Assembly (NCBI GenBank): GCA_027488935.1
Contig: JAIYAP010000022.1
Coordinates: 124,001 to 188,000 of the forward strand
Length of the DNA stretch: 64,000 nt
Reading direction: 5' to 3'
Source: Saprospiraceae bacterium
GTDB taxonomy: Bacteria; Bacteroidota; Bacteroidia; Chitinophagales; Saprospiraceae
The notes below the pieces were generated by a model. It ran no database searches. It was not told the origin of the DNA and was given only the letters and a program-made list of their open reading frames with translations. Position numbers and translations under genes: made by a program. Numbering within the stretch: position 1 is the stretch's first letter; every line of letters begins with the position of its first letter. Shown one piece after another: positions 37,742-46,225 of this stretch.

Positions 37742-37846
37742 ATGCCTTATCATTTCTGTTCATGTTGTTGTTGCTGTTGTTGTTCGTCCTGCCTTGCGGG
37801 TTCGAAGCGGCTGCTGTATGTGGTTTTACCAAAAAAGAATCCTTGA
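37742..37846 (+). CDS. Polycysteine leader peptide 2 (34 codons) before cysM
   Basis: ATG at 37742 opens a 34-residue frame ending TGA at 37846. After MPYHF it reads CSCCCCCCCSSC, that is nine cysteines in twelve codons with seven in a row (bases 37763-37783), then LAGSKRLLYVVLPKKNP. The stop is 36 bases before an intrinsic terminator, the same layout as leader 1. No promoter box is visible between the peroxiredoxin stop and this ATG, so it may depend on read-through from the peroxiredoxin transcript. An overlapping frame starting at 37762 would encode a leucine run instead. The cysteine frame is preferred because leader 1 has the same content and position, and because a cysteine synthase gene follows. 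Confidence 0.68.
   Translation: MPYHFCSCCCCCCCSSCLAGSKRLLYVVLPKKNP
37802..37807 (+). promoter_or_regulatory. Candidate antiterminator arm of attenuator 2
   Basis: TCGAAG lies just after the last Cys codon of leader 2 and is fully complementary to CTTCGA (37886-37891) in the left arm of the next terminator. It is the counterpart of CCGAAG in attenuator 1. In addition, CAACAACA near 37864-37871 is complementary to the TGTTGTTG of the Cys codons and could form a competing structure. Confidence 0.45.
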
Positions 37847-37882
37847 TTCGAATAAAGTAAAACCAACAACAAAACAGAAAGC

Positions 37883-37917
37883 GCCCTTCGATTCACCCGG
37901 ATCGAAGGGCTTTTTTT
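37883..37917 (+). terminator. Attenuator terminator 2, in the cysM leader
   Basis: GCCCTTCGAT (37883-37892) pairs with ATCGAAGGGC (37901-37910), a perfect 10-bp stem, and is followed by seven T. The bases before and in the left arm (CAGAAAGCGCCCTTCG) resemble terminator 1 (CAGAAAGCCCTTCG), which suggests common origin. It can end the peroxiredoxin transcript and controls entry into cysM. Confidence 0.88.
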
Positions 37918-37957
37918 ATGGCAAAACGCACCTTAAACTGATTCTAAAAACACAAAT

Positions 37958-38896
37958 ATGTCGAACGACGCGCATACCAAATCGGATTTAAAATTGCGAC
38001 AAGCCCTGCATGGCCTGCGCAAACACATCGGCAACACGCCTTTGCATGCCGTAAAAGGCCTGTTTTCGAAGCCGGGCGTTCAAATTTTTGCCAAAAAGGA
38101 GTGGGAACAATTTTCCGGCAGTGTAAAAGCGCGTGCTGCGTTTCACATTATCCGGGCTGCGATTGAAAGTGGCGATTTACATCCGGGCAAAACTTTATTG
38201 GATGCCACAAGCGGCAATACGGGCATCGCTTATGCGAGCATTGGGTTTGTATTGGGCATTCCTGTAACCCTCTGTTTGCCTGAAAATGCCAGCGCCGAAC
38301 GCAAAGAAATTTTGGAAAATTTCGGCGTAACGATCATTTACACCTCCCGGTTTGAAGGAACCGATGGCGCGCAGGAAGTGGCAAGAAATTTAGCCGCCGA
38401 CCGGCCCGATTTGTATTTTTATGCCGATCAGTACAAAAACGACCACAATTGGCAGGCGCATTATTTCGGTACCGCACTCGAAATTGTGGATCAGGTGCCC
38501 GACATCACGCATTTTGTGGCTGGACTGGGTACGACGGGTACGTTTGTGGGTACCGGCCGCCGACTTAAAGTGATTAACCCCGATATTCAATTGGTTGCCT
38601 TGCAGCCCGATTTGCCCATGCACGGACTGGAAGGTTGGAAACACCTGGAAACCGCCGTGGTACCCGGCATTTACGATGCCCATTTGGCCGATCGATTTGA
38701 AGAAATCAGCACCGAAGCCGCGTATCAACTCATTAAGGATGCCTGGAAATACGAACAATTGGAATTGAGTCCATCTTCAGCGGCCAATTTAGTTGGGGCT
38801 ATCCGGATAGCCAACACGCTTGAAAAAGGCGTGGTAGTTACGGTTTTGCCCGATAATGCCGATAAATATTCAGAAATCATTCAAAAACTCCTATAA
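37958..38896 (+). CDS. cysM: Cysteine synthase, CysM-type (probably CysO-thiocarboxylate dependent)
   Basis: This 312-residue PLP enzyme of the cysteine synthase family makes cysteine from an activated serine (O-acetylserine or O-phosphoserine) and a sulfur donor. The PLP lysine is K57 in QFSGSVKARAA, with the TSGNTGIAYA loop near residue 88 and GLGTTGTFVGTGRRLK near 187. The neighbours are a JAMM protease, a ThiS-like carrier and a MoeZ-like activator. This matches the CysM-Mec-CysO-MoeZ route known from Mycobacterium tuberculosis, where protein-bound thiocarboxylate is the sulfur donor, so that substrate is inferred here. The next gene starts 1 base after its stop. Confidence 0.9.
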   Translation: MSNDAHTKSDLKLRQALHGLRKHIGNTPLHAVKGLFSKPGVQIFAKKEWEQFSGSVKARAAFHIIRAAIESGDLHPGKTLLDATSGNTGIAYASIGFVLGIPVTLCLPENASAERKEILENFGVTIIYTSRFEGTDGAQEVARNLAADRPDLYFYADQYKNDHNWQAHYFGTALEIVDQVPDITHFVAGLGTTGTFVGTGRRLKVINPDIQLVALQPDLPMHGLEGWKHLETAVVPGIYDAHLADRFEEISTEAAYQLIKDAWKYEQLELSPSSAANLVGAIRIANTLEKGVVVTVLPDNADKYSEIIQKLL

Positions 38897-38897
38897 G

Positions 38898-39323
38898 ATG
38901 CTCATTATTGAACCTAAAATCAGACAATTAATCCTGGAAGATGCCCAGCAAGCATTCCCGGATGAATGCTGTGGTTTCGTGTTTGGCGACGAACAAGGCG
39001 AAACCCGCATTTTAAAAGATGTTCTGGTGGTGGAAAATGCAAAGGAGGGCGACAAACGCCGGCGCTTCGAAATTTCCCCCAAGGATTATCTCCGCGCCGA
39101 GCGGTATGCCCTGGAACATAATTTGAGTCTGCTCAGCGTGTACCACTCCCACCCAAGCGCCCCTGCCATTCCATCGGAGGCCGATCGCGTGGCTGCACAA
39201 CCTTATTTTTCGTACATCATTGTTTCCATTTACGATCGCGGACGCACCGAATTGCTGTCCTGGCGCCTCAACGACGATTTTCAATTTGAACCAGAACAAG
39301 TGCTGGAACACGCACACAACTAA
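38898..39323 (+). CDS. JAMM/MPN+ metalloprotease (Mec-like)
   Basis: This 141-residue zinc protease of the JAMM family shows E23 (PDECCGFVFG) and the motif H83-S-H85-PSAPAIPSEAD96 with the metal-binding HxH and Asp. In the mycobacterial pathway Mec releases cysteine from the CysO-cysteine adduct. Here it may also trim the two residues after the carrier's Gly-Gly. The start at 38898 lies 1 base after the cysM stop; a longer frame reaching back into cysM is not needed. Translational coupling is likely. Confidence 0.88.
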   Translation: MLIIEPKIRQLILEDAQQAFPDECCGFVFGDEQGETRILKDVLVVENAKEGDKRRRFEISPKDYLRAERYALEHNLSLLSVYHSHPSAPAIPSEADRVAAQPYFSYIIVSIYDRGRTELLSWRLNDDFQFEPEQVLEHAHN

Positions 39324-39335
39324 AAACAAATAAAC

Positions 39336-39614
39336 ATGGCAACTGTAATTATCCCAACCCCCCTGCGCAAATTCACCAACAACACCGCCAAATTAAATAT
39401 TGAAGCGGGTAATGTGGAGGAAGCACTGCTCGATCTTTCCACCAATTTTCCGGATTTGAAAAAACACCTGGTCGATGAACAAGGCGAAATCCGTTCGTTT
39501 CTCAATATTTTTGTGGGCGACGACGATATCCGCGACCTCGCATTGGGCAAAACACCCCTTTCTCAAGAAACCGTTGTGAGCATTGTGCCTGCTATTGCGG
39601 GCGGTTTGGCTTGA
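39336..39614 (+). CDS. cysO: Ubiquitin-like sulfur carrier protein CysO/ThiS/MoaD type
   Basis: This 92-residue beta-grasp protein carries sulfur as a C-terminal thiocarboxylate. It opens with ATVIIPTPLRKFTNN and has NIFVGDDDIRDL in the middle, as in CysO-type carriers. It ends VPAIAGGLA: the activating Gly-Gly is at 89-90 but is followed by Leu-Ala, so the chain must be cut after Gly90 before adenylation. It lies between the protease and the activating enzyme genes, which fits that need. Confidence 0.9.
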   Translation: MATVIIPTPLRKFTNNTAKLNIEAGNVEEALLDLSTNFPDLKKHLVDEQGEIRSFLNIFVGDDDIRDLALGKTPLSQETVVSIVPAIAGGLA

Positions 39615-39643
39615 ACCCGCATCACCTTTAAAACTGTAGAAAA

Positions 39644-40798
39644 ATGGCATCGTACCAGGATATTACCTTTTCAAAAGCAGAATTGGCGCGTTACGACCGG
39701 CATATCATCATCCCGGATTTTGGATTAGCGGCCCAACAAAAACTCAAAGCCGCCAAAGTGTTGGTTATTGGCTCCGGCGGCTTGGGCAGTCCGCTGTTGC
39801 TGTATCTCGCAGCAGCAGGCGTGGGCACCATCGGTATTGTCGAATTCGACGTGGTAGACGACAGCAACCTGCAACGCCAGGTGTTATTTGGCAAAAATGA
39901 TGTAGGTCGGGCAAAGGCAAGAGCGGCCAAAAGCAGGCTGCAGGCGCTCAACCCACATATCAAAATACAACTACACAACACCCGGCTTACGTCCGAAAAC
40001 GCCCTGCAAATCGTAAAAAAATACGATGTAGTGGCCGATGGAACCGATAATTTCCCGACCCGCTACCTCGTCAACGATGCTTGTGTGCTGTTGGGAAAAA
40101 CCAATGTGTACGCCAGCATTTTCCAGTTTGACGGACAGGTTTCGGTATTTAATTACCGCGACGCCGATGGTGTACTCGGCCCGAATTACCGCGATTTGTA
40201 CCCAACGCCGCCGCCGCCCGGTTTGGTGCCGAGTTGTGCAGAAGGGGGCGTTTTGGGTGTTTTGCCCGGCATTGTGGGCAGTATGCAAGCCAATGAGGTG
40301 ATTAAGGTCATCACCGGGGTGGGTACACCTTTGAGCGGACGTTTGTTTTTGTTTGATGCGCTCAATTTTGAAACGCGCACCTTCAACATCAAGCGCCGGG
40401 CCGACAACCCGCTGAATGGGGAAAACCCGAGCATCACCCAATTGATTGATTACGAGTTTTTCTGCGGTTTGAAAAATCCCGATGAAAAACCGGTCAAAGA
40501 AATCACCGTAGAAACCTTTTTGAAATGGCAGGCCTTGGGCGAACCCTATCAACTTATTGATGTGCGCGAACCCAATGAATACGAAACCGCCAACATCGGC
40601 GGCCTGTTGTTGCCTTTAGGTACCGTAACTGAACACGCCGACCAATTGCGCCGCGATGTAAAGGTGGTGGTGCATTGTCGTTCGGGCGTGCGCAGCGCCA
40701 AAGCCATCCGCGCCCTGGAAGCGCAGTACGGGTTGGATAATCTGTACAATTTGAAGGGTGGTATTTTGGCGTATCAGGAACAGGCGCAGGAAGTATAG
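39644..40798 (+). CDS. moeZ: Adenylyltransferase/sulfurtransferase, MoeZ/ThiF-rhodanese type
   Basis: This 384-residue two-domain enzyme activates the C-terminus of a sulfur carrier and loads sulfur onto it. The ThiF/E1-like domain has VIGSGGLGSPLLLYLAAAG near residue 42, the adenylation region and PSCAEGGVLGVLPG around residue 198. The rhodanese domain (about 283-384) carries the active cysteine C345 in VVHCRSGVRSAKAI. It closes the cysM-mec-cysO operon and lies 29 bases after cysO. It may also serve molybdopterin or thiamine carriers. Confidence 0.93.
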   Translation: MASYQDITFSKAELARYDRHIIIPDFGLAAQQKLKAAKVLVIGSGGLGSPLLLYLAAAGVGTIGIVEFDVVDDSNLQRQVLFGKNDVGRAKARAAKSRLQALNPHIKIQLHNTRLTSENALQIVKKYDVVADGTDNFPTRYLVNDACVLLGKTNVYASIFQFDGQVSVFNYRDADGVLGPNYRDLYPTPPPPGLVPSCAEGGVLGVLPGIVGSMQANEVIKVITGVGTPLSGRLFLFDALNFETRTFNIKRRADNPLNGENPSITQLIDYEFFCGLKNPDEKPVKEITVETFLKWQALGEPYQLIDVREPNEYETANIGGLLLPLGTVTEHADQLRRDVKVVVHCRSGVRSAKAIRALEAQYGLDNLYNLKGGILAYQEQAQEV

Positions 40799-43360
40799 TT
40801 ACCGAATTACCGTAACCGATCCTTTCAGCACGGCGCGGTTGCCCTGATCCTGTGCAAAAAACGACAAAAACCAGGTGTACACGCCTGGTGGCACCATTTT
40901 ATCCCGGAAAGTGCCATCCCAGCAATTGGCGGCATCCAATCCGGTAAAAAGCAGGTTGCCCCACCGGTCGTACACCTGCAATTGATAATTACTGCAAGCT
41001 TCGACGGGGAAAACGCAAAAACGGTCGTTTTCCCCGTCATCGTTGGGCGAAAAAATATTGGGTACGTAAATGCCTTTTTCGTTGCAGCAGGTTTGCACCG
41101 TTATTTGTACCGATTCAGGGCAAAAGTTGGCATTTCGGCCAGAAAACGCATAAACGCCCGGTTGCGCAAAGCTAAAGTTTGGCTGGTACGGCGTTCCGTT
41201 GTTGGGATCGACAAACGGATTGGACAAGGTAAGGACGGTCCCCGGACACAAAAAGGTATCTTGCGGGAAATCGGTGGGCGGCAAATCATCCAGTACAATG
41301 GTATTCAACCGGATGGTATCGCAGTTGTCCGGTGTGCGGATCGTATCGAGCACTACCGCATTGGAATCGTACACCATGCCGTTGATCCGCACCTGTTCGC
41401 CCCGACACAGGAGGATATTGCGTTGAATGCGGGGCGTTTCGGTAAACGTCAGGAAAGTTGTGCGCACCGTATCGCACTGCAACAAGGAGGACAAGGTATC
41501 GAGGATGGTGCCGGGCTGGGTATATATTTTGCCTTGAATGGTGATGGATGTTCCCGGACAGAAGGCAAGGGTGCGTTGTTGGGTCAGGTTGGGGAGGAAT
41601 TGTAGTTGGTAGGTTTTAATGGTGTCGCAATCTAATGTTTGACTTTCGAGGGTATCTCTAAACAAGGAAGTGGTTGTATAAATTATGTTGTTAATCATTA
41701 CCGTATCACCCAAACAACGTATTATTTCATTTTCAAATCGAAGGTATCTTTCATTCAAATCCGTCAAGGTTACAATCGTATCTTTTGTACAATTTTTTAT
41801 TGGATCAAATACACGTATAAAATAGGCTCCTTCCGTCAGGGTATCAAAAACCGGATTGGGTCCAAATGGTGCTAAATTAATACTAAACAGGTTCGCGGTT
41901 TCATTTAAAACGCTAATTTGACCATTGAATTCGTTTGAGCACTCCGGTTGCACCACGTTGAGTTCAATAATTTTAAAAGGGAAAGCTAATACGTTATCGT
42001 TTAAAATAGAAGGATCGGGAAGTACTAAACCCGTTGCGCCGCTCGCTGCGCCATTCAACAGGTTTTGGTTTGCCGTGCCGGGCATTCCTCCCAAAACGGA
42101 GGGTACAATCTTATTTAATACGTTATTTTGAACTAAAATTTTTCCGCCGCCCCCGCCGCCACCCGGCCCGATAATTTGCTCGGCTACATAAAACAAACAA
42201 TCGCCGCCTCGTCCACCATTGGCGCTGCAAGAGAGGGTCCCATCTACCTTAAGTGCATCAATTACAATGGTTCCGCCACCGCCGCCGCCACCTTGCCCAT
42301 CGTTGGCGATATTGCCAGAAGGTCCATAAATATCTTCCCCATTGGCCCGTATGGTGTGTGTGCTATTTTTAATCGTGCCTGCTTGTAAAATTATAATTCC
42401 GCCCCCTGCGCCACCGTTTGAACTGACAAAGTCATTGGAATGTCCGGCACCTCCGCCACCGCCCAAGGTAATTTTATCTTTGCTATTGGGCAAAAAAGGC
42501 TTGCCGCCCATTCCATTTGTTCCAATCGTGGGCGCTGCCGGTATCGTGTAATATTCCAACCCGCCTGCACCGCCACTACCTGCACCCGCGCCGCCGCCGC
42601 CACCTGCATTGTGTGCATTGCCACCGCCGCCGCCATTGGCACAAGCGCCGCGCCCAAAAGAAAATTCGGGCGCAAGTATGGCAACACCCGTGCCTTTTTG
42701 TGCTGCTAACAAAGGATTTATTGGGTAGGTATATCCGGTTTCATGGTATATAGATTGGTCAACATCGATAAAGGTGCCGCCTAAAAAGCCTTTTCCACTT
42801 ACATCCATGTCCCTATGCAGCGTTATTTCATTTTTAACGGTTAATGCTAAAATACCACCCGTTTTCCCATTCCAGGGTTGGCAAGTCAGGTTTCCCGTAA
42901 AGACATCTGTATATTCGGGCACTTTTACCAACTGTACACTTCCACTTAAGTCGTAGGGCTTAATTAGTTCATACCACAATTGGATTTCATTGCCATTGAT
43001 GGATTCAATTTTGCTAAACTCAAAATTTCCAACCTGATTCATGTCTACAACGTCTCCGAACGAAGCAGTGTTGGTCAAGTTTACTTTTGCACCCTGCATT
43101 TGGATAATGAGCACCCGGTCGCCCTGTGTAAAACCGGTAGGATCGTCTACCAGCAACAGGCTTCTTGCACAATCAAATGCATTTACGACAGCATAAGCAT
43201 TGATTATTCCAAAAATGGAATCTGCGGGAGGAGCATCTGTTGGTTTACTTTGGACTTTAAGAGAAGCAACCGAACAAACCTGATTTGGGCGTACTTGTGT
43301 AATAAAAAACGTTATAAAACAACAAGTTAGAAAGGCTGTAAACTTTTTAAACGTATGCAT
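40799..43360 (-). CDS. Glycine-rich secreted protein with T9SS type B C-terminal domain
   Basis: This 853-residue protein has a signal peptide (about 1-23). The N-terminal part begins CARSLLLVDDPTGFTQGDRVLIIQMQG, a segment seen in large gliding-associated surface proteins. A glycine-rich domain follows (about residues 225-425, with several runs of 4-7 glycines such as GACANGGGGGNAHNAGGGGG). Next come repeated 40-residue modules with CPG-TI-I-G (about 540-720), and a type B sorting domain (YVPNIFSPNDDGENDRFCVF ... YDRWGNLLFTG ... GVYTWFL). It is probably exported and surface-exposed; its function is unknown. Confidence 0.82.
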   Translation of the reverse strand: MHTFKKFTAFLTCCFITFFITQVRPNQVCSVASLKVQSKPTDAPPADSIFGIINAYAVVNAFDCARSLLLVDDPTGFTQGDRVLIIQMQGAKVNLTNTASFGDVVDMNQVGNFEFSKIESINGNEIQLWYELIKPYDLSGSVQLVKVPEYTDVFTGNLTCQPWNGKTGGILALTVKNEITLHRDMDVSGKGFLGGTFIDVDQSIYHETGYTYPINPLLAAQKGTGVAILAPEFSFGRGACANGGGGGNAHNAGGGGGAGAGSGGAGGLEYYTIPAAPTIGTNGMGGKPFLPNSKDKITLGGGGGAGHSNDFVSSNGGAGGGIIILQAGTIKNSTHTIRANGEDIYGPSGNIANDGQGGGGGGGTIVIDALKVDGTLSCSANGGRGGDCLFYVAEQIIGPGGGGGGGKILVQNNVLNKIVPSVLGGMPGTANQNLLNGAASGATGLVLPDPSILNDNVLAFPFKIIELNVVQPECSNEFNGQISVLNETANLFSINLAPFGPNPVFDTLTEGAYFIRVFDPIKNCTKDTIVTLTDLNERYLRFENEIIRCLGDTVMINNIIYTTTSLFRDTLESQTLDCDTIKTYQLQFLPNLTQQRTLAFCPGTSITIQGKIYTQPGTILDTLSSLLQCDTVRTTFLTFTETPRIQRNILLCRGEQVRINGMVYDSNAVVLDTIRTPDNCDTIRLNTIVLDDLPPTDFPQDTFLCPGTVLTLSNPFVDPNNGTPYQPNFSFAQPGVYAFSGRNANFCPESVQITVQTCCNEKGIYVPNIFSPNDDGENDRFCVFPVEACSNYQLQVYDRWGNLLFTGLDAANCWDGTFRDKMVPPGVYTWFLSFFAQDQGNRAVLKGSVTVIR

Positions 43361-43395
43361 AATAACTAGTTTATTTATTGAACGGAATTAGGACT

Positions 43396-43424
43396 CAAAA
43401 ATAGGGCACTAATGTAAATTCAAA
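43396..43424 (-). promoter_or_regulatory. Bacteroidota promoter for the glycine-rich protein gene
   Basis: On the minus strand TTTG (43421-43424) precedes TATTTTTG (43396-43403) by 17 bases, predicting a start about 32 bases before the ATG at 43360. Confidence 0.5.
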
Positions 43425-43557
43425 GACAGCATATTATTATTGAATTGATTAAACGTCGCAAAAAAGCTAAAATAAACCAGGTATCCCTTGGGTCCAAATT
43501 CAAAAAACGCAATAATTATCCGGTATTCCCTTTTCTTTGCCCCAAAACTTAAATACC

Positions 43558-44277
43558 ATGGCCTGGAAGCAATCAGCGTTTTATTTTGCCTATCAATCCA
43601 TTAAATATGCCAAGACCATCGATCAGTTTCGAGGTTTTTGGAAATTTTATGCTGCCTGGAAACAATCCTTTCGTGCGGGCCGTAATTCGGTTGTGGATGA
43701 ATTACCCTGGCTCAATTTGCCCGCCCTCCAATATTTGGAAAAAAACATTACCCAGGATTTTAAAGTATACGAATATGGCGGGGGCGGTTCTACCCTCTTT
43801 TTTTGTGCACGCGCAGCCGAGGTCGTCACCGTAGAAGATCATCAGGAATGGTTCAGCACCCTCACGCAAACGGTCCAAAATAAGTCCTACACCAACTGGC
43901 AGGGTCGATTTTTCAGTCCCGAACCCGTTGGAAATAGCCAAACTCGCTCCCATGAAAACCCGGCTGATTTTAAGAGTGGCGCTAAAGGCCTGGAACACTT
44001 GAGTTTTGAAAAATACGCCAAAAGCATCCACGATTTTCCAGAAAATTACTTCAACTTGGTATTGGTAGACGGCAGGGCAAGGCCTTCCTGCATTCAGGAA
44101 GCAATGCCACACCTGAAATCGGGAGGGCTTTTAGTGGTAGATAACACTGAGCGCCCTTATTACTTAGCACCTTTCCGCAACGTTTTAGCAAGTGATTTTG
44201 AAAAAGTATTAGAAGTTCAGGCACCTGTTTATTATACACCTGATTTTACCATCACCAGTATTTATCGGAAGCGGTAA
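43558..44277 (+). CDS. Putative SAM-dependent methyltransferase-like protein
   Basis: This 239-residue protein looks like a class I methyltransferase. VYEYGGGGSTLFFCARAAEVVTVEDH has the glycine-rich motif I followed by an acidic residue (VEDH), and FNLVLVDGRARPSCIQEAMPHLKSGGLLVVDN resembles the later core strands. The substrate is unknown. The ATG at 43558 is preferred over a TTG seven codons upstream. Confidence 0.65.
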   Translation: MAWKQSAFYFAYQSIKYAKTIDQFRGFWKFYAAWKQSFRAGRNSVVDELPWLNLPALQYLEKNITQDFKVYEYGGGGSTLFFCARAAEVVTVEDHQEWFSTLTQTVQNKSYTNWQGRFFSPEPVGNSQTRSHENPADFKSGAKGLEHLSFEKYAKSIHDFPENYFNLVLVDGRARPSCIQEAMPHLKSGGLLVVDNTERPYYLAPFRNVLASDFEKVLEVQAPVYYTPDFTITSIYRKR

Positions 44278-44421
44278 TTTTGCATCGGGTTAGCACATCG
44301 CGCCCAATATGATCTTTGCAAACCCCAAAAATACCCTTACTTTTGGCAAACCAACCCAATCCCCAAGGTTTGCTCCCATCAACACATTTGCCTTTTCCGA
44401 TTTTTCAACGCTCCTATCACA

Positions 44422-45537
44422 ATGAAATACTTTTTTGCGCCGCTCTTACTCCTCGCAAACATTGCTCTTGGCCAGGTTACGTACGTGGATAAAAACAAAG
44501 CAATAGAATTTAAAAACAGCTCCGAAACCGTCGTAGTGCTCGCTACGGAAGATACCAAAACCCTGAACGCACTTGCCCAAAAGTCGAACAAGGACTTTGC
44601 TGCCCAATACAAAAAATTAGTAGCCGACTATAACGAGCAACTAAAAAATGCGTTTGCAAAACATTGGTCCTTTAACAATCCAGTGTTTATGACCCGCTCA
44701 GAACTAGCGACGTACAAAACACGCGCGACCGACCTCTCTAAAATCTTTTTTGTCGCTTGTGGTGCAGCCGATGAAATGCTGGCAGAAGCAGGCCGCTTAT
44801 TGTCAAAAAAGAACGCCGAACCACGCATTTTGGACAAATTATTGGTGGTAGAAGACAATGCAAGCAGCATTGATATTTTGCCCATGACCGAATTTGATGC
44901 TTACTTTAGTTCAAAATCGGATTGGGAAATGAAGCAGGAGCAACAAATGGACATCGACAAAAAGCTTGGAAAAAGTGTGCAGGCAGGTGATTATCTCAAA
45001 CACCGCCAACTGAATTACGTCGGGTTTTACCTCAGCCAGCACGCGTTGCCCATGGCTTCCGACCTCTATTTTGGCCTGTATTACCTGCAAGCGGATTTGA
45101 AACAAGCAGCCTTAGCAGGCAAGAAAGCAGAGATCAACCAAACCGTAAAATTATCCAATGCCCATTTGATTGATAAAACTTTGTTGATTGGCAACGATTT
45201 AATCAAGTTTCCTTCCGGGAAATCCAGCCTTTCCGTAGACGAAATCGCGAAAAACTATACCTACCCGTTTAAAGTGGTGCCGCAGTCCGAAATTGAAAAG
45301 GCGCTGGTCGAAAAAGACAGCCGTTATGCCGTCATCATTCCGGGGGTACGCTGGTCGCCCGTTGGTTACCCTGAATTGTTGCTCTTTTATGTGGTAGATG
45401 CCGCCGATGGACATAGCGTTATTTCTTACGCCGATACGGGTAGCGGCTCCAATGCGACCACCGCCAACCAGTTTGAAAAAAGCCAGGAACTGAAAGCCAA
45501 GCATTTTCTTGAAATCATTCAACACGCCGAAGAGTAA
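44422..45537 (+). CDS. Secreted hypothetical protein
   Basis: This 371-residue protein has a signal peptide (residues 1-18, ending IALGQ). The rest is mixed alpha/beta with a helical middle (KKLVADYNEQLKNAFAKHW). No known motif is recognised. It lies convergent to the next gene with a 1-base gap. Confidence 0.55.
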   Translation: MKYFFAPLLLLANIALGQVTYVDKNKAIEFKNSSETVVVLATEDTKTLNALAQKSNKDFAAQYKKLVADYNEQLKNAFAKHWSFNNPVFMTRSELATYKTRATDLSKIFFVACGAADEMLAEAGRLLSKKNAEPRILDKLLVVEDNASSIDILPMTEFDAYFSSKSDWEMKQEQQMDIDKKLGKSVQAGDYLKHRQLNYVGFYLSQHALPMASDLYFGLYYLQADLKQAALAGKKAEINQTVKLSNAHLIDKTLLIGNDLIKFPSGKSSLSVDEIAKNYTYPFKVVPQSEIEKALVEKDSRYAVIIPGVRWSPVGYPELLLFYVVDAADGHSVISYADTGSGSNATTANQFEKSQELKAKHFLEIIQHAEE

Positions 45538-45538
45538 G

Positions 45539-46144
45539 TTATATCTGCGGCAAATAAATCCGCTTCCATTTGGATATGACCCGAATACCAACCACCAGCA
45601 CGATACAAATGCACAGGTTGAGGTGTTCGGGTACACCTGCGCGCATAAGCAGCACCTGCACCAGTCCGCCCACGAGGCAGGCCGTAGCATACAATTCGCT
45701 GCGTTTCAACAAATCAGGCACGGTATTGCTCAAAATATCGGCTAAAAATCCGCCAAAGGTGGCCGTTATAGCCCCCATAATGATCGCATAGCCGTAATTG
45801 ACGCCCATTTCGAGGCTTTTGTGAATGCCCAACACGGTAAACAGCCCCAAGCCAATAGCATCGCTCAAAAAAATCGTGATTTTAAATCGGGCCACATTGC
45901 GATGCAACAAAAACACCACAACAACCGCCAATAACACCAAAACAAGCGCAATATAATCGTTCATCCAACTCACCGGGCGCACTCCAATGAGCACATCGCG
46001 TACTGTACCGCCGCCATAAGCGGTCACAAAAGCCAGCACGGCCGCCCCAAAAATGTCCATCTGGTGGTTGCGGGCCTTCAGCGCCCCGGTAAGGGCAAAA
46101 ACAAAAATACCGGTGTACGCAATGATTTGAAGAATCAACGACAT
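45539..46144 (-). CDS. Trimeric intracellular cation (TRIC)-type channel, YicG/UPF0126 family
   Basis: This 201-residue membrane protein has two homologous three-helix halves plus a last helix. The N-terminal half shows FALTGALKARNHQMDIFGA and TAYGGGTVRDVLIG, and the second half IGLGLFTVLGIHKSLE and GAITATFGGFLADIL, the classic repeat of this family. Relatives form trimeric potassium or cation channels; bacterial members may also affect glycine transport. The assignment rests on these repeats. Confidence 0.9.
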   Translation of the reverse strand: MSLILQIIAYTGIFVFALTGALKARNHQMDIFGAAVLAFVTAYGGGTVRDVLIGVRPVSWMNDYIALVLVLLAVVVVFLLHRNVARFKITIFLSDAIGLGLFTVLGIHKSLEMGVNYGYAIIMGAITATFGGFLADILSNTVPDLLKRSELYATACLVGGLVQVLLMRAGVPEHLNLCICIVLVVGIRVISKWKRIYLPQI

Positions 46145-46225
46145 ATAAATTAAATCTTGAAAACATGCAAAATATGCCGCGCATTATAGAAATTTGCCCA
46201 TTTATGCGCATGCAAAGATACGAGT

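Noticed and set aside
37799-37810. GGGTTCGAAGC resembling a tRNA T-loop
   Set aside because: No acceptor, D or anticodon arm can be drawn around it; the segment is better explained as the antiterminator arm.
37762-37860. Overlapping short frame with a leucine run (ATG at 37762) in the cysM leader
   Set aside because: It is the +1-type shadow of the Cys codons (TTG in place of TGT). The cysteine frame is shared with leader 1 and fits the downstream gene, so it is preferred, but translation data would be needed to be certain.
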